From positions 1 through 64,000 of the forward strand of contig JABJHA010000037.1 of the NCBI GenBank assembly GCA_018662005.1: DNA of 64,000 bases, in the 5' to 3' direction. The DNA comes from Rhodospirillaceae bacterium. GTDB taxonomy: Bacteria; Pseudomonadota; Alphaproteobacteria; Rhodospirillales; JABHCV01. A program made the position numbers and the translations under genes. Under the pieces are notes generated by a model that searched no databases, was not told where the DNA came from, and worked only from the letters and a program-made list of their open reading frames with translations. Position 1 is the stretch's first letter; each line of letters begins with the position of its first letter. Below are positions 50,234 to 62,456 of this stretch, piece after piece.

Positions 50234-52261
50234 TTAATCGGCAGTCATTGACAGATCGTATTTAAGCTGTGATCTCGGGACCATAAATTGAAGTGCCTGA
50301 AAATAAAATTCAGACGCAGGCAGGTCAGAAAAAGATTGCTCAAATTTTGGAAATTTTGCGACAAATTCGTGATTCTCGCTGAATTTCAGCTCTTTCGGTC
50401 CAATTTTGTAGTGATCCAATGGGCGCCTGAATTTATCCTTCTTCCAGCTGACCAGATCAAAGTCGCAGATCAGTGCCTCAGGGGTTTTTCTGTCTTTCAG
50501 ATTTATACGCTCCTGATGGCACAAGGTGATCAGGGTTTCGGCTGTCTCAAACACAGATGGGTTTTCCTGCCGGTCGATAAAGTTCTCAAGCGTAGCGATC
50601 AGGGCGGCGGCGATGCTGTCCCCGTCCAGGCAAATCATTCTCGCCCCGTATGAAACATTTAACAGCGTTGGCGGCCCCACCTGATTGCCGTTTTCACAGA
50701 ACGCCTCATAGGCCGCCTGCTTCGCCGCTTCCGGTGTTTCGTACAGTTCGTCCAGGGCGGCGGCTTCAAGATTTTTGACAAAGTTTGTCCAGTTGGCAAT
50801 CGATGAATTGACGCTGTCGGTGTCGCATAAATGGGCAATGTAATCGACAAGCGGAATACCGCTATGGCGCACAAACTGGAAGAACCACGTATAAAAACCC
50901 AGTGAGAAAATGGCGTAAAACATGAAGTTCAAACGCCGCATGAACTTGAAATCATCGAAGGAAAAGCTGTTTGTTGAAACCACAACTTCGTCCAGTTCAA
51001 CGCAAAAGATGTCACCCAGATAGCCCTGATTGGCATTGATAAGGCGGAACCGGGATTGCACCTGATGCTTCTCGCGATAGCCGTCGCGGGCCATCTCGAC
51101 ACCATCGAGCATGATTAGGTTATTGATGTTGATGGCGTCAAAACCGCGGTCCAGAGCGTTGTTCAATAGCTGAATGAAACTGTCTTTGGTTTCATAAGGA
51201 AGGCCAAAAATCAGCTCTGTCGTGGAATTAAGGCCCTGTGATGAAGCCCACCCAATCGCTTCATCAAGTTGCTCAGGGGTCAGATTGCGCCGCTTGATCT
51301 CTTTTAAGGTATCGGGATTTTCCGTCTGCAGGGATAGGGCCATGCCGTAGAGCGTCATATTGCCCAAGTTGCCGATAACTTTTTTAGCCGTTTCACCAAA
51401 ACGCTTGTCGTTATAAAAATAAATGCCCTTGGGATAGCCCCGGGTTTTGGAACTTTCCAGGATCATTTCAGACAACGCACCATCGCGTTCAATGATGCCA
51501 AAGTTTTCATCGACCAGATGCATGGGCAGGTGTGGCTTGTCCTTATAGTGATCGACAATGAAGGTGATTTCATCGCTCACCTGGGCGTAAGGAAATGCCC
51601 GTAGCTTGCCGCGATTTTTGCCGGAAACACAAAAAGTACAGGTGTAGGGACAAAGCCTGGAGGTTTGCAACTCGGCCAAATAGTCGCCACCAATAAACGG
51701 GTCCATGAGCCCTGTCAGGTATGGGGAATCCAGCTCTGCAAGGTCGAGAGACAAACCGACAACCGCTCCTTGCACAAGCTCACCGCCTTGTTTGAAAACG
51801 ACGCCGTCAATGGGCGCTTGCCACATATCCTGCTTATCATTGGCCAGTCTTTCGCCAAGCAGACCGGCGAACCCCAACTCGCCCTCGTTGGCGACAAAGG
51901 CGTCAACCTGGGGGAACCTGTCAAAAAGTCTGGATTGCTGGGTGGTGTCCGTATCGACGGAAGGCCCACCCCAAACGACCAGCAACTGGTCACCCAGAAC
52001 ATCCCTCGCCTTCTCTGTCATGGCTTGGTTTAAGGCGGTATTCCAATAGTAAAAGGACAGGCCCAACACATCGGGTTTCTGGATTTTGATCTGCTCAAGC
52101 ATCTCCTCGGGGTCTTTGAACAGGGTAATGTCGATATCTTCGGCGTACAGTTTCTTTGCATACGCCGCCACATATCCGATGTTTAACGGCACAAACAGAT
52201 TGAAACGATTTTGGGCGTTGATATAGCTTAAATCACCCAAAAATATCTTTAGCTTTGCCAA
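50234..52261 (-). CDS. Radical SAM protein with N-terminal cobalamin-binding-like domain
   Basis: This is a 675-residue radical SAM enzyme of the B12-binding class. The N-terminal Rossmann-like part (about 1-140) has PLNIGYVAAYAKKL, PDVLGLSFYYWNTAL and VVWGGPSVD. The cluster motif is SRLCPYTCTFC with Cys204, 208 and 211, followed by an Elp3-type barrel with LVDENFGI and TTELIFGLPYETKDSFIQLL. The last 270 residues are not recognised. Relatives modify lipids, peptides, tRNA or natural products; the substrate here is unknown. It stands alone, 160 bases from ftsB and about 280 from eno, inside an otherwise conserved operon. Confidence 0.85.
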   Translation of the reverse strand: MAKLKIFLGDLSYINAQNRFNLFVPLNIGYVAAYAKKLYAEDIDITLFKDPEEMLEQIKIQKPDVLGLSFYYWNTALNQAMTEKARDVLGDQLLVVWGGPSVDTDTTQQSRLFDRFPQVDAFVANEGELGFAGLLGERLANDKQDMWQAPIDGVVFKQGGELVQGAVVGLSLDLAELDSPYLTGLMDPFIGGDYLAELQTSRLCPYTCTFCVSGKNRGKLRAFPYAQVSDEITFIVDHYKDKPHLPMHLVDENFGIIERDGALSEMILESSKTRGYPKGIYFYNDKRFGETAKKVIGNLGNMTLYGMALSLQTENPDTLKEIKRRNLTPEQLDEAIGWASSQGLNSTTELIFGLPYETKDSFIQLLNNALDRGFDAININNLIMLDGVEMARDGYREKHQVQSRFRLINANQGYLGDIFCVELDEVVVSTNSFSFDDFKFMRRLNFMFYAIFSLGFYTWFFQFVRHSGIPLVDYIAHLCDTDSVNSSIANWTNFVKNLEAAALDELYETPEAAKQAAYEAFCENGNQVGPPTLLNVSYGARMICLDGDSIAAALIATLENFIDRQENPSVFETAETLITLCHQERINLKDRKTPEALICDFDLVSWKKDKFRRPLDHYKIGPKELKFSENHEFVAKFPKFEQSFSDLPASEFYFQALQFMVPRSQLKYDLSMTAD

Positions 52262-52538
52262 TTATTGACCCCTTTAAATGCGGGTAGAACAACATCTCGT
52301 TTTGCCCTTCCGCATGAAATAAAGATGTGCAAGCAATCAAAATAAAAACGGCAATTGAATCTTTGTAAACATTCTGAACTGACCAAGCAACAGGGCGGGG
52401 GACTTGCAATTTCGCTCAGGGTCAAAAGAAGACATAATTTCATGCCTCGATTAACTTCCCCCCAATCCACATAGCGGAGGCTGTTATCGCTTGATCTTAA
52501 TGGCGCGAATGCGCCCGTCCGGGGTTTGGGTGCCTGGC

Positions 52539-53807
<1,269 letters not shown>

Positions 53808-53819
53808 TCACTTTCAGAT

Positions 53820-54668
53820 TTAGACGCTAACCGGGCGCTCTTTTGCGAGCCGGTCAAATTGAATCAATGTCTCAAGAATTTCCGGTAACTGCTTGACCGG
53901 AATCATGTTTGGTCCATCGCTGAGACCCTCATCAGGGTTTTCATGAGTCTCGATAAAGACCCCGGCGACGCCGATGGAAACGGCGGCCCGGGCGAGGACG
54001 GCAGCAAACTCGCGCTGACCACCCGACGTGTCACCCTGCCCGCCCGGCTGCTGGACCGAATGAGTGGCGTCAAAGATCACCGGGCAGCCGGTCCTGGCCA
54101 GCACCGGCAGCGCCCGCATATCGGAAACCAGGGTATTGTAGCCGAAGCTGGCGCCGCGTTCGCAGACCATGACATTGTCATTTCCGGTGCCGCGAACCTT
54201 GGCAACCACGTTGGCCATATCCCAGGGAGCCAGAAACTGGCCCTTTTTAACGTTGATGGTCAGCCCGGTATTGCCGGCGGCCAGCAGCAAATCAGTCTGG
54301 CGGCACAGAAAGGCCGGTATTTGCAAGACATCGACAACGCCGGAACGCTCAAGAACGCCGCACTGGTCGGCCGAATGTACGTCGGTCAGGACGGGGATCC
54401 CGTAAGTTTTGCGAATGTCGGCAAAGGCCATCAGCGCTTCGTCGACACCAACGCCGCGCGGGCTGTCGGCGCTGGTCCGGTTGGCCTTGTCAAACGAGGT
54501 TTTGAAAACCAGACCCAATTCCAGTTTTGCACAGATTTCCTTGAGCTTCCCTGCCATATCCATAGCGTGGTCATGACTTTCCATGGCGCAAGGACCGGCA
54601 ATCAGGACCAGCGGCATGTCATTACCGAAGGTCACGGAACCGGCAGAGACGTGACGGCTTTCACTCAT
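53820..54668 (-). CDS. kdsA: 3-deoxy-8-phosphooctulonate (KDO-8-P) synthase
   Basis: KdsA joins phosphoenolpyruvate and arabinose 5-phosphate to start KDO synthesis for lipopolysaccharide. The 282-residue barrel has LIAGPCAMES, FKTSFDKANRTS, GVGVDEALMAFADI, LTDVHSADQC, QIPAFLCRQTDLL, VKKGQFLAPWDM, FDATHSVQQPGGQGDTSGGQREF and FIETHENPDEGLSDGPNMIP. It is the non-metal or metal form depending on the residue in NVKKGQF; the Asn there instead of Cys suggests the metal-independent type. The presence of this gene implies a KDO-containing outer membrane. Confidence 0.96.
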   Translation of the reverse strand: MSESRHVSAGSVTFGNDMPLVLIAGPCAMESHDHAMDMAGKLKEICAKLELGLVFKTSFDKANRTSADSPRGVGVDEALMAFADIRKTYGIPVLTDVHSADQCGVLERSGVVDVLQIPAFLCRQTDLLLAAGNTGLTINVKKGQFLAPWDMANVVAKVRGTGNDNVMVCERGASFGYNTLVSDMRALPVLARTGCPVIFDATHSVQQPGGQGDTSGGQREFAAVLARAAVSIGVAGVFIETHENPDEGLSDGPNMIPVKQLPEILETLIQFDRLAKERPVSV

Positions 54669-54683
54669 TGATTAGCCAGACCT

Positions 54684-56474
<1,791 letters not shown>

Positions 56475-56810
56475 CTATTGGGCTTGTGGAACTTTTGGCC
56501 CATCAGGCTCAACGGGTTCGGCTGGCTCCTCAACAGCAGCCGGTTTATCCATAATCGATGTCGGATTGCGATCACCCCCGGCCATGATCGCCAGGATCAG
56601 GGATGTCGACATAAACCCGGCAGCCAGAACCCCCGTTGTCCGGGTCAGAAAATTAGCCGTATCGCGGCCGGTCATAAAACCGCCCATACCACCGCCGCCA
56701 CCGCCTCCGCCGCCCATACCAAGGCCACCGCCTTCACTGCGTTGAAGCAGGACGGTGCCAACAAGGGCGATCGCGAGAATAAGATGAATAACAATAATGA
56801 CCGTGAGCAT
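56475..56810 (-). CDS. secG: Preprotein translocase subunit SecG
   Basis: SecG is a small subunit of the Sec translocon. The 111-residue product has a first membrane helix (VIIVIHLILAIALVGTVLLQ) and the conserved QRSEGGGLGMGGGGGGGGGMGGFMTGRDTANFLTRTTGVLAAGFMSTSLILA, which covers the Gly loop and the second helix. An acidic Pro/Glu tail (AAVEEPAEPVEPDGPK) follows. The very long Gly stretch is typical of the class. It lies 110 bases downstream of tpiA. Confidence 0.95.
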   Translation of the reverse strand: MLTVIIVIHLILAIALVGTVLLQRSEGGGLGMGGGGGGGGGMGGFMTGRDTANFLTRTTGVLAAGFMSTSLILAIMAGGDRNPTSIMDKPAAVEEPAEPVEPDGPKVPQAQ

Positions 56811-56868
56811 GATCAGGTTCCGGATTGATTAAGGGCTTAAAATAAAAACAAGTGTTGGCGCAGCTTTT

Positions 56869-56888
56869 AATCCCTGTTGACAGGGATT
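56869..56888. promoter_or_regulatory. Hairpin in the tpiA-secG gap
   Basis: AATCCCTG (56869-56876) pairs perfectly with CAGGGATT (56881-56888) around TTGA in the gap between tpiA and secG. On the minus strand it is followed by AAAA rather than T residues, so it is not a standard terminator. It could lower read-through or protect the tpiA end. Confidence 0.45.
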
Positions 56889-56920
56889 GCTAGGAGAAAG
56901 TTTGCGCCATGTATTTTCCC

Positions 56921-57685
56921 TTAAGGGCAACTCTCGCCAATCGTCCAGAAATCTTCGGGCTTCAGGCTGGCGCCGCCGATCAGGCCGCCGTCGACATCGG
57001 CCAGGGCCAATAATTCTTCGGCGTTGCCCGGGTTCATGGAACCGCCGTACAAAAGCCGCACACCATCGGCTACATCCTGGCCCAACTTGCTGGCCAGCTC
57101 TGCGCGGATGAAGGCATGTACTTCCTGCACTTCGTCGCTGGTTGGTGTGCGACCAGTGCCGATGGCCCACACCGGTTCGTAAGCAACGACCGTGTTGGCG
57201 GCCGTGGCGCTGTCCGGAACCGAACCGGCGATCTGGCTTTTGACCACATTCAGGGTCTCGCCCGCGTCACGTTCGGCCTCTGTCTCGCCAATGCAGATAA
57301 TAGCGTTCAGGCCGGCGCCATTGACCGCTTCGGCCTTGGCTTTGACCAGTTCGTCACTTTCGCCGTGATCGGCGCGGCGTTCGGAATGACCGACAATAAT
57401 TGATGAGCAACCGGCATCGGCAAGCATGGCACATGAAATATCACCCGTATGGGCACCCTGCCCGGCGGTATGGCAATCCTGAGCACCCACATGCAAAGGT
57501 GTGCCCGAAGCAGCCGCAACAACCGCACCGATCAATGTATAGGGCGGACAAACCAACATATCGAAAGGGATATCGCCTGCTGTTTGCAAATTTCCTGCGA
57601 CGGCACGGGCCAGGGCCACGCCATCGTCCTGCAATCCGTTCATTTTCCAGTTTCCGGCGATAAGAATACGTCTGGCAGCAGTCAT
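56921..57685 (-). CDS. tpiA: Triosephosphate isomerase
   Basis: TpiA interconverts dihydroxyacetone phosphate and glyceraldehyde 3-phosphate. The 254-residue barrel has the substrate Lys in AGNWKMNG, the catalytic His in IIVGHSERR, the catalytic Glu in [12 protein letters not shown] with the phosphate-gripping loop, and the closing [36 protein letters not shown]. Length is normal. It is divergent from ppiD, the usual arrangement in the class. Confidence 0.97.
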   Translation of the reverse strand: MTAARRILIAGNWKMNGLQDDGVALARAVAGNLQTAGDIPFDMLVCPPYTLIGAVVAAASGTPLHVGAQDCHTAGQGAHTGDISCAMLADAGCSSIIVGHSERRADHGESDELVKAKAEAVNGAGLNAIICIGETEAERDAGETLNVVKSQIAGSVPDSATAANTVVAYEPVWAIGTGRTPTSDEVQEVHAFIRAELASKLGQDVADGVRLLYGGSMNPGNAEELLALADVDGGLIGGASLKPEDFWTIGESCP

Positions 57686-57861
57686 GGTTTGGTTCCTTAA
57701 ATTTCAAGTCAAATCAGCGGCCACATTCCTAACACAGGCGACCCAAATGACAAATCCCCCTAATGGGTGGGCGAAGGGCATTAATTCACTGGTTGCCCCC
57801 CCACCCCGGCGCTCTTATGATGCCGCCGACTTTCTAACATTTTGGACCAAAGAACACATTC

Positions 57862-59733
57862 ATGCTTGAAGCCATTCGTAAACGTTCCGCCGGTATCGTC
57901 GTCAAGAGCCTGCTAGGGCTATTGATCCTGAGTTTCGCCATGTGGGGGATCGCCGATGTTTTTAACCCCAGCGGCAGAGACCAAACCCTTGCCACCATTG
58001 GTGAAATCGAAGTTCAACCCGAACAGGTACGGCGTGAATACCAACGTGAAATCGAGCGTTTATCGACCGCTTTCGGGACCCGTCTTGACGCAGAACAGGC
58101 ACGCATGTTTGGCATCGGACAGGCCGTCGTTCAGCGCCTGGTCGAGCGCTCCCTGTATGACCTGGGTGCGCGTGAGTTGGGTATTCTGGTCAATGATGAC
58201 CTTGTCCGTCGGGATATTCGTAATTTTAGCGGCTTCAAAAACGCCAATGGTGAATTTGAACGGGCCCGCTTTTCGCAAGTCCTGCAATCCAATCGCCTGT
58301 CCGAAGGCGCTTATATTGAAATGACCAGAAACGATATCGCCCGCAAACAGTACCTGAGCATGATCAACTCCAAGACGCTGGCGCCCAAACAACTGGCCCG
58401 TGCGCTCTATACATATCGCAACGAGCAACGCATCGCCGAAACCGTGACCTTCAAATACGACGCTGTGAGCAGTGTTGCTGAACCGGACACTGCTGCATTA
58501 ACCAAATTTCACAACGACAATGCGCAAAGCTACACCGCACCCGAATACCGCAACCTGACTTTCATCAGTTTGACGGCGGAAGAAATCGCCAAGGAAATGG
58601 CCATATCCGACGACACCATCGCCACAGCCTATGAAGAAAGGATCGGCGAATATTCCGAACCCGAAAAACGCGATCTTCTGCAAATTCGTTTCAAGGATGA
58701 AGCCAGTGCCGGGGCCGGTTACGACAGACTGCAAGCCGGCGACGATTTTTTGAAAATTGCCAAGGAACTGGCTGATATGGAACCTGAGGCCACGCAATTG
58801 GGAAGTATGAAGCAGTCTGAACTGCTTCCAGGGCTTGCCGAAGCCGCCTTCGGGCTTGTTCCCGAGGGTTACACAAAACCCCTGAAAAGCGTTCTGGGAT
58901 GGCATATCCTGCGCCTGAAAAGCATTCAGGCGGCACGCAGTAAATCTCTTGAAGAAGTCACCCCGGAACTGGAAAAAACGATCGCCGCCGAACAGGCTAT
59001 CGATTCTTTGTATAATCTTGCCAACCGGATGGAAGATCATCTTGGTGGGGGTTCCTCCCTTGAAGAAACCGCTCTCGCCCTGAATTTGACCCTTAAAAAA
59101 CAGGCTGACGTCAGCAAAACCGGTATGACCCCTGCTGAAACCAAAGTCTCGGGCCTGCCGGCAGGCAATTTCCTCGAAGTCGCTTTTTCCACCCCAAACG
59201 GGCAGGAAAGTTCCTTAACGGAAGCCGGTGATGATGGTTATTTCATCGTCCGCGTCGACAACGTGACCGAGTCCGCCCTTCGCCCCCTTGAGAGTGTCAG
59301 GGCAAATGTCGTTGCCGGTTGGCAAGACCAGAAGCGAAGAGAGATCGCCCAAAAAAGCGCCGACGCCCTGATTGAAAAAATCAATAGTGGCGGCGATTTT
59401 GCCAAACTGGCGGCTGAAAAAGGCTTGAGCGTTACATCGAGAGAACCTGTCGGTCGCAATGGCGGTCAAGGACTGCCGCGTGATTTGATCAGTGGCTTGT
59501 TTGAAGCCAAAATCGGAAAAGCCGTGGCGGCTGCCGGTGGTGACGGTTATATCGTCGCCCTATTGAAAGAGACCCTGTCTGCGAACCCGATCGCCGATGC
59601 TGACAAGGTCAAGGCCTTAAGCGGAGAGCTTAGCAATTCCATTCGCGGCGACCTGATGAGCCAGCTCGCCCAAGGCCTTCGTCAGTGGTACCCGGTGAGT
59701 GTTAATGCCGAGGCCATCAACGCCCAGTTTTAG
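57862..59733 (+). CDS. ppiD: Peptidylprolyl isomerase / periplasmic chaperone PpiD (SurA N-terminal domain)
   Basis: This is an inner-membrane-anchored periplasmic folding factor. The 623-residue product has the typical start MLEAIRKRSAGIVVKSLLGLLILSFAMWGIADVF (cytoplasmic tail plus one helix, about 12-34). A SurA-like helical domain follows (about 40-200), then a parvulin domain (about 230-360) with LLQIRFKDEA, GSMKQSELLPGLAEAAFGL and SVLGWHILRLKSI. A C-terminal domain resembles a second, degenerate parvulin unit. It lies ten bases ahead of trpE and so shares its transcript. Confidence 0.93.
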   Translation: MLEAIRKRSAGIVVKSLLGLLILSFAMWGIADVFNPSGRDQTLATIGEIEVQPEQVRREYQREIERLSTAFGTRLDAEQARMFGIGQAVVQRLVERSLYDLGARELGILVNDDLVRRDIRNFSGFKNANGEFERARFSQVLQSNRLSEGAYIEMTRNDIARKQYLSMINSKTLAPKQLARALYTYRNEQRIAETVTFKYDAVSSVAEPDTAALTKFHNDNAQSYTAPEYRNLTFISLTAEEIAKEMAISDDTIATAYEERIGEYSEPEKRDLLQIRFKDEASAGAGYDRLQAGDDFLKIAKELADMEPEATQLGSMKQSELLPGLAEAAFGLVPEGYTKPLKSVLGWHILRLKSIQAARSKSLEEVTPELEKTIAAEQAIDSLYNLANRMEDHLGGGSSLEETALALNLTLKKQADVSKTGMTPAETKVSGLPAGNFLEVAFSTPNGQESSLTEAGDDGYFIVRVDNVTESALRPLESVRANVVAGWQDQKRREIAQKSADALIEKINSGGDFAKLAAEKGLSVTSREPVGRNGGQGLPRDLISGLFEAKIGKAVAAAGGDGYIVALLKETLSANPIADADKVKALSGELSNSIRGDLMSQLAQGLRQWYPVSVNAEAINAQF

Positions 59734-59743
59734 ATTTAAACTC

Positions 59744-61246
59744 ATGGACCTTTTTCCGGACGCTTCCGCTTTTAAGAAAGCTTATCAGGCTGGAACTTCC
59801 CAGGTTGTCTGGACGACCCTTGTATCGGATCTGGACACGCCGGTTTCGGCGTTCCTAAAACTGGCCAAGGATCAGGCAAACAGTTTCCTGCTGGAATCAG
59901 TTGAGGGCGGGGCTATTCGCGGTCGCTATTCGTTCATCGGCCTGAAACCGGACTTGATCTGGCGCTGCGTTGGCGACAAGGCCGAAATCAACCGACAGGC
60001 CGCGACCAATGCCGACGCCTTCGAGGCTTGCGACGAACCTTCAATCCCATCGCTTAAAGCACTGGTCGAAGAATCCTGTATCGATCTGCCTTACGGTCTG
60101 CCGCCGATGGCCGCCGGTCTTGTCGGTTATATGGCTTACGACAGTGTGCGACTGGTCGAGAACCTTCCTGACATAAATCCTGATGTGCTGGGTGTGCCCG
60201 ATGGTATTTTTGTTCGCCCGACGATCATGGCCGTGTTTGACACCATTGAAGACACGGTCACACTGATCACCCCGGCCAGGCCTGTAGAGGGTATCAGCGC
60301 TGATGATGCTTTCGATAACGCCGTGAACCGGTTGGCTGAAGCCGTCTCGCTGATGGAAAGCAGCCTGCCCCAGCAAAGCGACCGTAAGGAGCTGGAGACG
60401 CCTGAGCCGGTCTCCAACATGCCCCATAGTCGCTTTCACGAAATTGTCGAAAAAGCCAAACAGTACATTCTGGCCGGTGATATCTTTCAGGTTGTCCTGT
60501 CGCAGCGCTTTGCCGTGCCGTTCAAACTGCCGCCGTTTTCCTTGTACCGGGCCTTGCGCCGTCTGAACCCTTCACCATTCCTTTTTCACCTCAATTTCGG
60601 TGATTTTTCCATCGTCGGCTCAAGCCCTGAAATTCTCGTGCGGGTGCGCGAGGGCAAGGTGACGATCCGGCCCATCGCCGGAACAAGGCCGCGCGGGGCG
60701 ACGCCTGATGAAGACGAGGCGCTGGCCGCAGAACTTCTCGCCGATCCAAAAGAACTTGCCGAACACCTGATGCTTCTTGATCTTGGTCGCAACGATGTCG
60801 GACGGGTCGCCAAGGTCGGCACCGTCAAGGTCACAGAGCAGATGAAGATCGAGCGCTATTCCCACGTCATGCACATTGTCTCCAATGTGGAGGGCGAACT
60901 GGCCCCGGACTACGACGCCATTGGCGCCCTTTTCGCAGGCTTCCCGGCAGGCACGGTGTCAGGCGCACCGAAAGTCCGGGCGATGGAAATTATCGACGAA
61001 CTGGAGAATGAAAAACGCGGCATTTATGCGGGTTGCATCGGCTACTTCGGCGCTAACGGCGATATGGATACCTGCATCGCGCTCCGTACCGCCGTGGTCA
61101 AGGATGACACCATGTACGTTCAGGCTGGCGGTGGCATCGTTGCCGATAGCGACCCGGAAGCCGAATACCAGGAAAGCCGTAACAAGGCCCGCGCCCTGAT
61201 CCGCGCCGCCGAAGAAGCGGTTCGCTTCGCCAGCGCCCGCAATTAA
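59744..61246 (+). CDS. trpE: Anthranilate synthase component I
   Basis: TrpE makes anthranilate from chorismate, the first step of tryptophan synthesis. The 500-residue product has the N-terminal region with SFLLESVEGGAIRGRYSFIG, whose Leu-Leu-Glu-Ser is the tryptophan-feedback site. The catalytic half has QVVLSQRF, FSIVGSSPEILV, TIRPIAGTRPRG, EHLMLLDLGRNDVGRV, SHVMHIVSNVEG, FPAGTVSGAPKVRAMEII and QAGGGIVADSDPEAEY. The ATG at 59744 is chosen, since a longer frame runs back into ppiD. No trpG or trpD follows; a terminator comes directly after the stop. Confidence 0.96.
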   Translation: MDLFPDASAFKKAYQAGTSQVVWTTLVSDLDTPVSAFLKLAKDQANSFLLESVEGGAIRGRYSFIGLKPDLIWRCVGDKAEINRQAATNADAFEACDEPSIPSLKALVEESCIDLPYGLPPMAAGLVGYMAYDSVRLVENLPDINPDVLGVPDGIFVRPTIMAVFDTIEDTVTLITPARPVEGISADDAFDNAVNRLAEAVSLMESSLPQQSDRKELETPEPVSNMPHSRFHEIVEKAKQYILAGDIFQVVLSQRFAVPFKLPPFSLYRALRRLNPSPFLFHLNFGDFSIVGSSPEILVRVREGKVTIRPIAGTRPRGATPDEDEALAAELLADPKELAEHLMLLDLGRNDVGRVAKVGTVKVTEQMKIERYSHVMHIVSNVEGELAPDYDAIGALFAGFPAGTVSGAPKVRAMEIIDELENEKRGIYAGCIGYFGANGDMDTCIALRTAVVKDDTMYVQAGGGIVADSDPEAEYQESRNKARALIRAAEEAVRFASARN

Positions 61247-61278
61247 AAACACCCCCGAGGTTTCCCCCGGGGGTGTTT
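61247..61278. terminator. Terminator between trpE and the convergent coiled-coil gene
   Basis: AAACACCCCCG (61247-61257) pairs perfectly with CGGGGGTGTTT (61268-61278) around a ten-base loop that can itself pair partly. The stem begins at the trpE stop codon. A/T runs on both sides make it likely to work in both directions between the two convergent genes. Confidence 0.85.
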
Positions 61279-61300
61279 GAAAATTCAATTTTATTGTAAA

Positions 61301-61885
61301 TTAGACGCGTGAGAACTGTTTCAATTCTCTTGTCAGGTGGTTGAGAAAACTGCTGACTTTGCCGAGTTCTTGATGCCCCTTTTCGACTTCGGCTTTAAGC
61401 TTTTCGATATCCTTGAACATTTTCTTGTCCTTGGATTTTTCCATCTTTTCGATTTCATGCAGCATACCCTTGAGCTTTTCTTCCAGGTGACGAGCCCTGT
61501 TTTTAAGATGGCGGCCCAGTTCATCGGCCATTCTTATGCCATTTCTTAATTGCTCTTTCACCTTGTGGTGCATGAAAGCGATCTTTTTCATTTCATGTTG
61601 AAATTTGTTGAGCTCGTGTTCGGCCTGCTTCTTCTCATTTTCGTTTTTGGCTTTTTTCAGCTTCCCCCGCAATTCACTGAAAACCTTCTTCATTTCCTCG
61701 CCCTTACGGTCTAATTGTTTGTCTTCTTCCGCTATTTTGCGTAGGTGATGAATAATATTGATGGCTTCGTGCTCGGCCTGCTGAAGGGCGGCCAACTGAA
61801 CGTTTTCGGCTACTGCGGTTGTCGGGTTGAGTGCGCTGAAAGCGATCATTGCGGCGGTGGTTGTAATGGCCAGTGTCTTGAACAT
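61301..61885 (-). CDS. Secreted coiled-coil protein of unknown function
   Basis: I do not recognise this 194-residue protein. It has a signal peptide (MFKTLAITTTAAMIAFSALN, cleavage near AVAE). Almost all of the mature part is one highly charged helix rich in Lys, Glu, His and Leu with heptad spacing (for example EMKKVFSELRGKLKKAKNENEKKQAEHEL). The many His residues could bind metal. The start at 61885 has AGGAG seven bases upstream. It is convergent with trpE. A periplasmic coiled-coil scaffold or a Spy-like holdase is possible, but no motif supports a choice. Confidence 0.75.
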   Translation of the reverse strand: MFKTLAITTTAAMIAFSALNPTTAVAENVQLAALQQAEHEAINIIHHLRKIAEEDKQLDRKGEEMKKVFSELRGKLKKAKNENEKKQAEHELNKFQHEMKKIAFMHHKVKEQLRNGIRMADELGRHLKNRARHLEEKLKGMLHEIEKMEKSKDKKMFKDIEKLKAEVEKGHQELGKVSSFLNHLTRELKQFSRV

Positions 61886-61987
61886 TTGAAATTCTCCTGT
61901 TGAATAAATCATGAAACCGTTTGTGTCTGTATGGCGACGATATTTTCAGAAATGTTAAAATATAACCAATATATAGATTTTATATTT

Positions 61988-62008
61988 TATATTGAATTTT
62001 TCAATATA
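61988..62008. promoter_or_regulatory. A+T-rich palindrome in divergent promoter region
   Basis: TATATTGAA (61988-61996) and TTCAATATA (62000-62008) form a perfect nine-base inverted repeat around TTT. It lies in the 226-base A+T-rich region between the coiled-coil gene and the small exported protein gene, and is a candidate operator for either. Confidence 0.4.
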
Positions 62009-62111
62009 TAGAGAAAAACCAAGCCATGCCGTATCCCGGTGGAGGGCGTCGGGCTGTCATTTTTCGTGAAAATTTGTTACTATGGTCTGTTCAATGTCGC
62101 AGGAGGACTGA

Positions 62112-62450
62112 ATGATGGCGAGGAAATCAGGCATCCGGGCCCAGAGCAAACACCCTGGCGTCAGTATGCTTTTAACATCTGCAATTATGGCGGTGCTACT
62201 AACACCCTTCGTTTCCCTGGGCGCAGGTGGCGAGGAAACCGTCAATGGTTTGCGTCAGGCGGGTTGGCAAATGGTTGAAAAGACCGCCCATGATGAATGG
62301 TTGGCGGGCATTGCACCGTATGAAGATCTGGGTCGCCTGATCTATGTTGTTACCTACACTATGCAGAAAGACGACAAAACGATGACCTGCACTTTGGCCA
62401 GGGACAACATGCATGACACCTTCCAGCAAAGTTGCAGCCCGGCAAAATAA
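62112..62450 (+). CDS. Small exported protein of unknown function
   Basis: This 112-residue protein has a basic start and a hydrophobic segment (VSMLLTSAIMAVLLTPFVSLGAG) that looks like a signal peptide. A soluble domain of about 70 residues follows, with two Cys near the end (TCTLARDNMHDTFQQSC) that could form a disulfide. I do not recognise the family. AGGAGG lies five bases upstream of the first ATG and eight upstream of a second ATG at 62115, which is the better start by spacing. It ends six bases from the convergent copper chaperone gene. Confidence 0.72.
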   Translation: MMARKSGIRAQSKHPGVSMLLTSAIMAVLLTPFVSLGAGGEETVNGLRQAGWQMVEKTAHDEWLAGIAPYEDLGRLIYVVTYTMQKDDKTMTCTLARDNMHDTFQQSCSPAK

Positions 62451-62456
62451 AAGCCT

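Noticed and set aside
52502-52515. GGCGC-GAAT-GCGCC stem near the end of eno
   Set aside because: Only five base pairs and no T tract; too weak to call a terminator.
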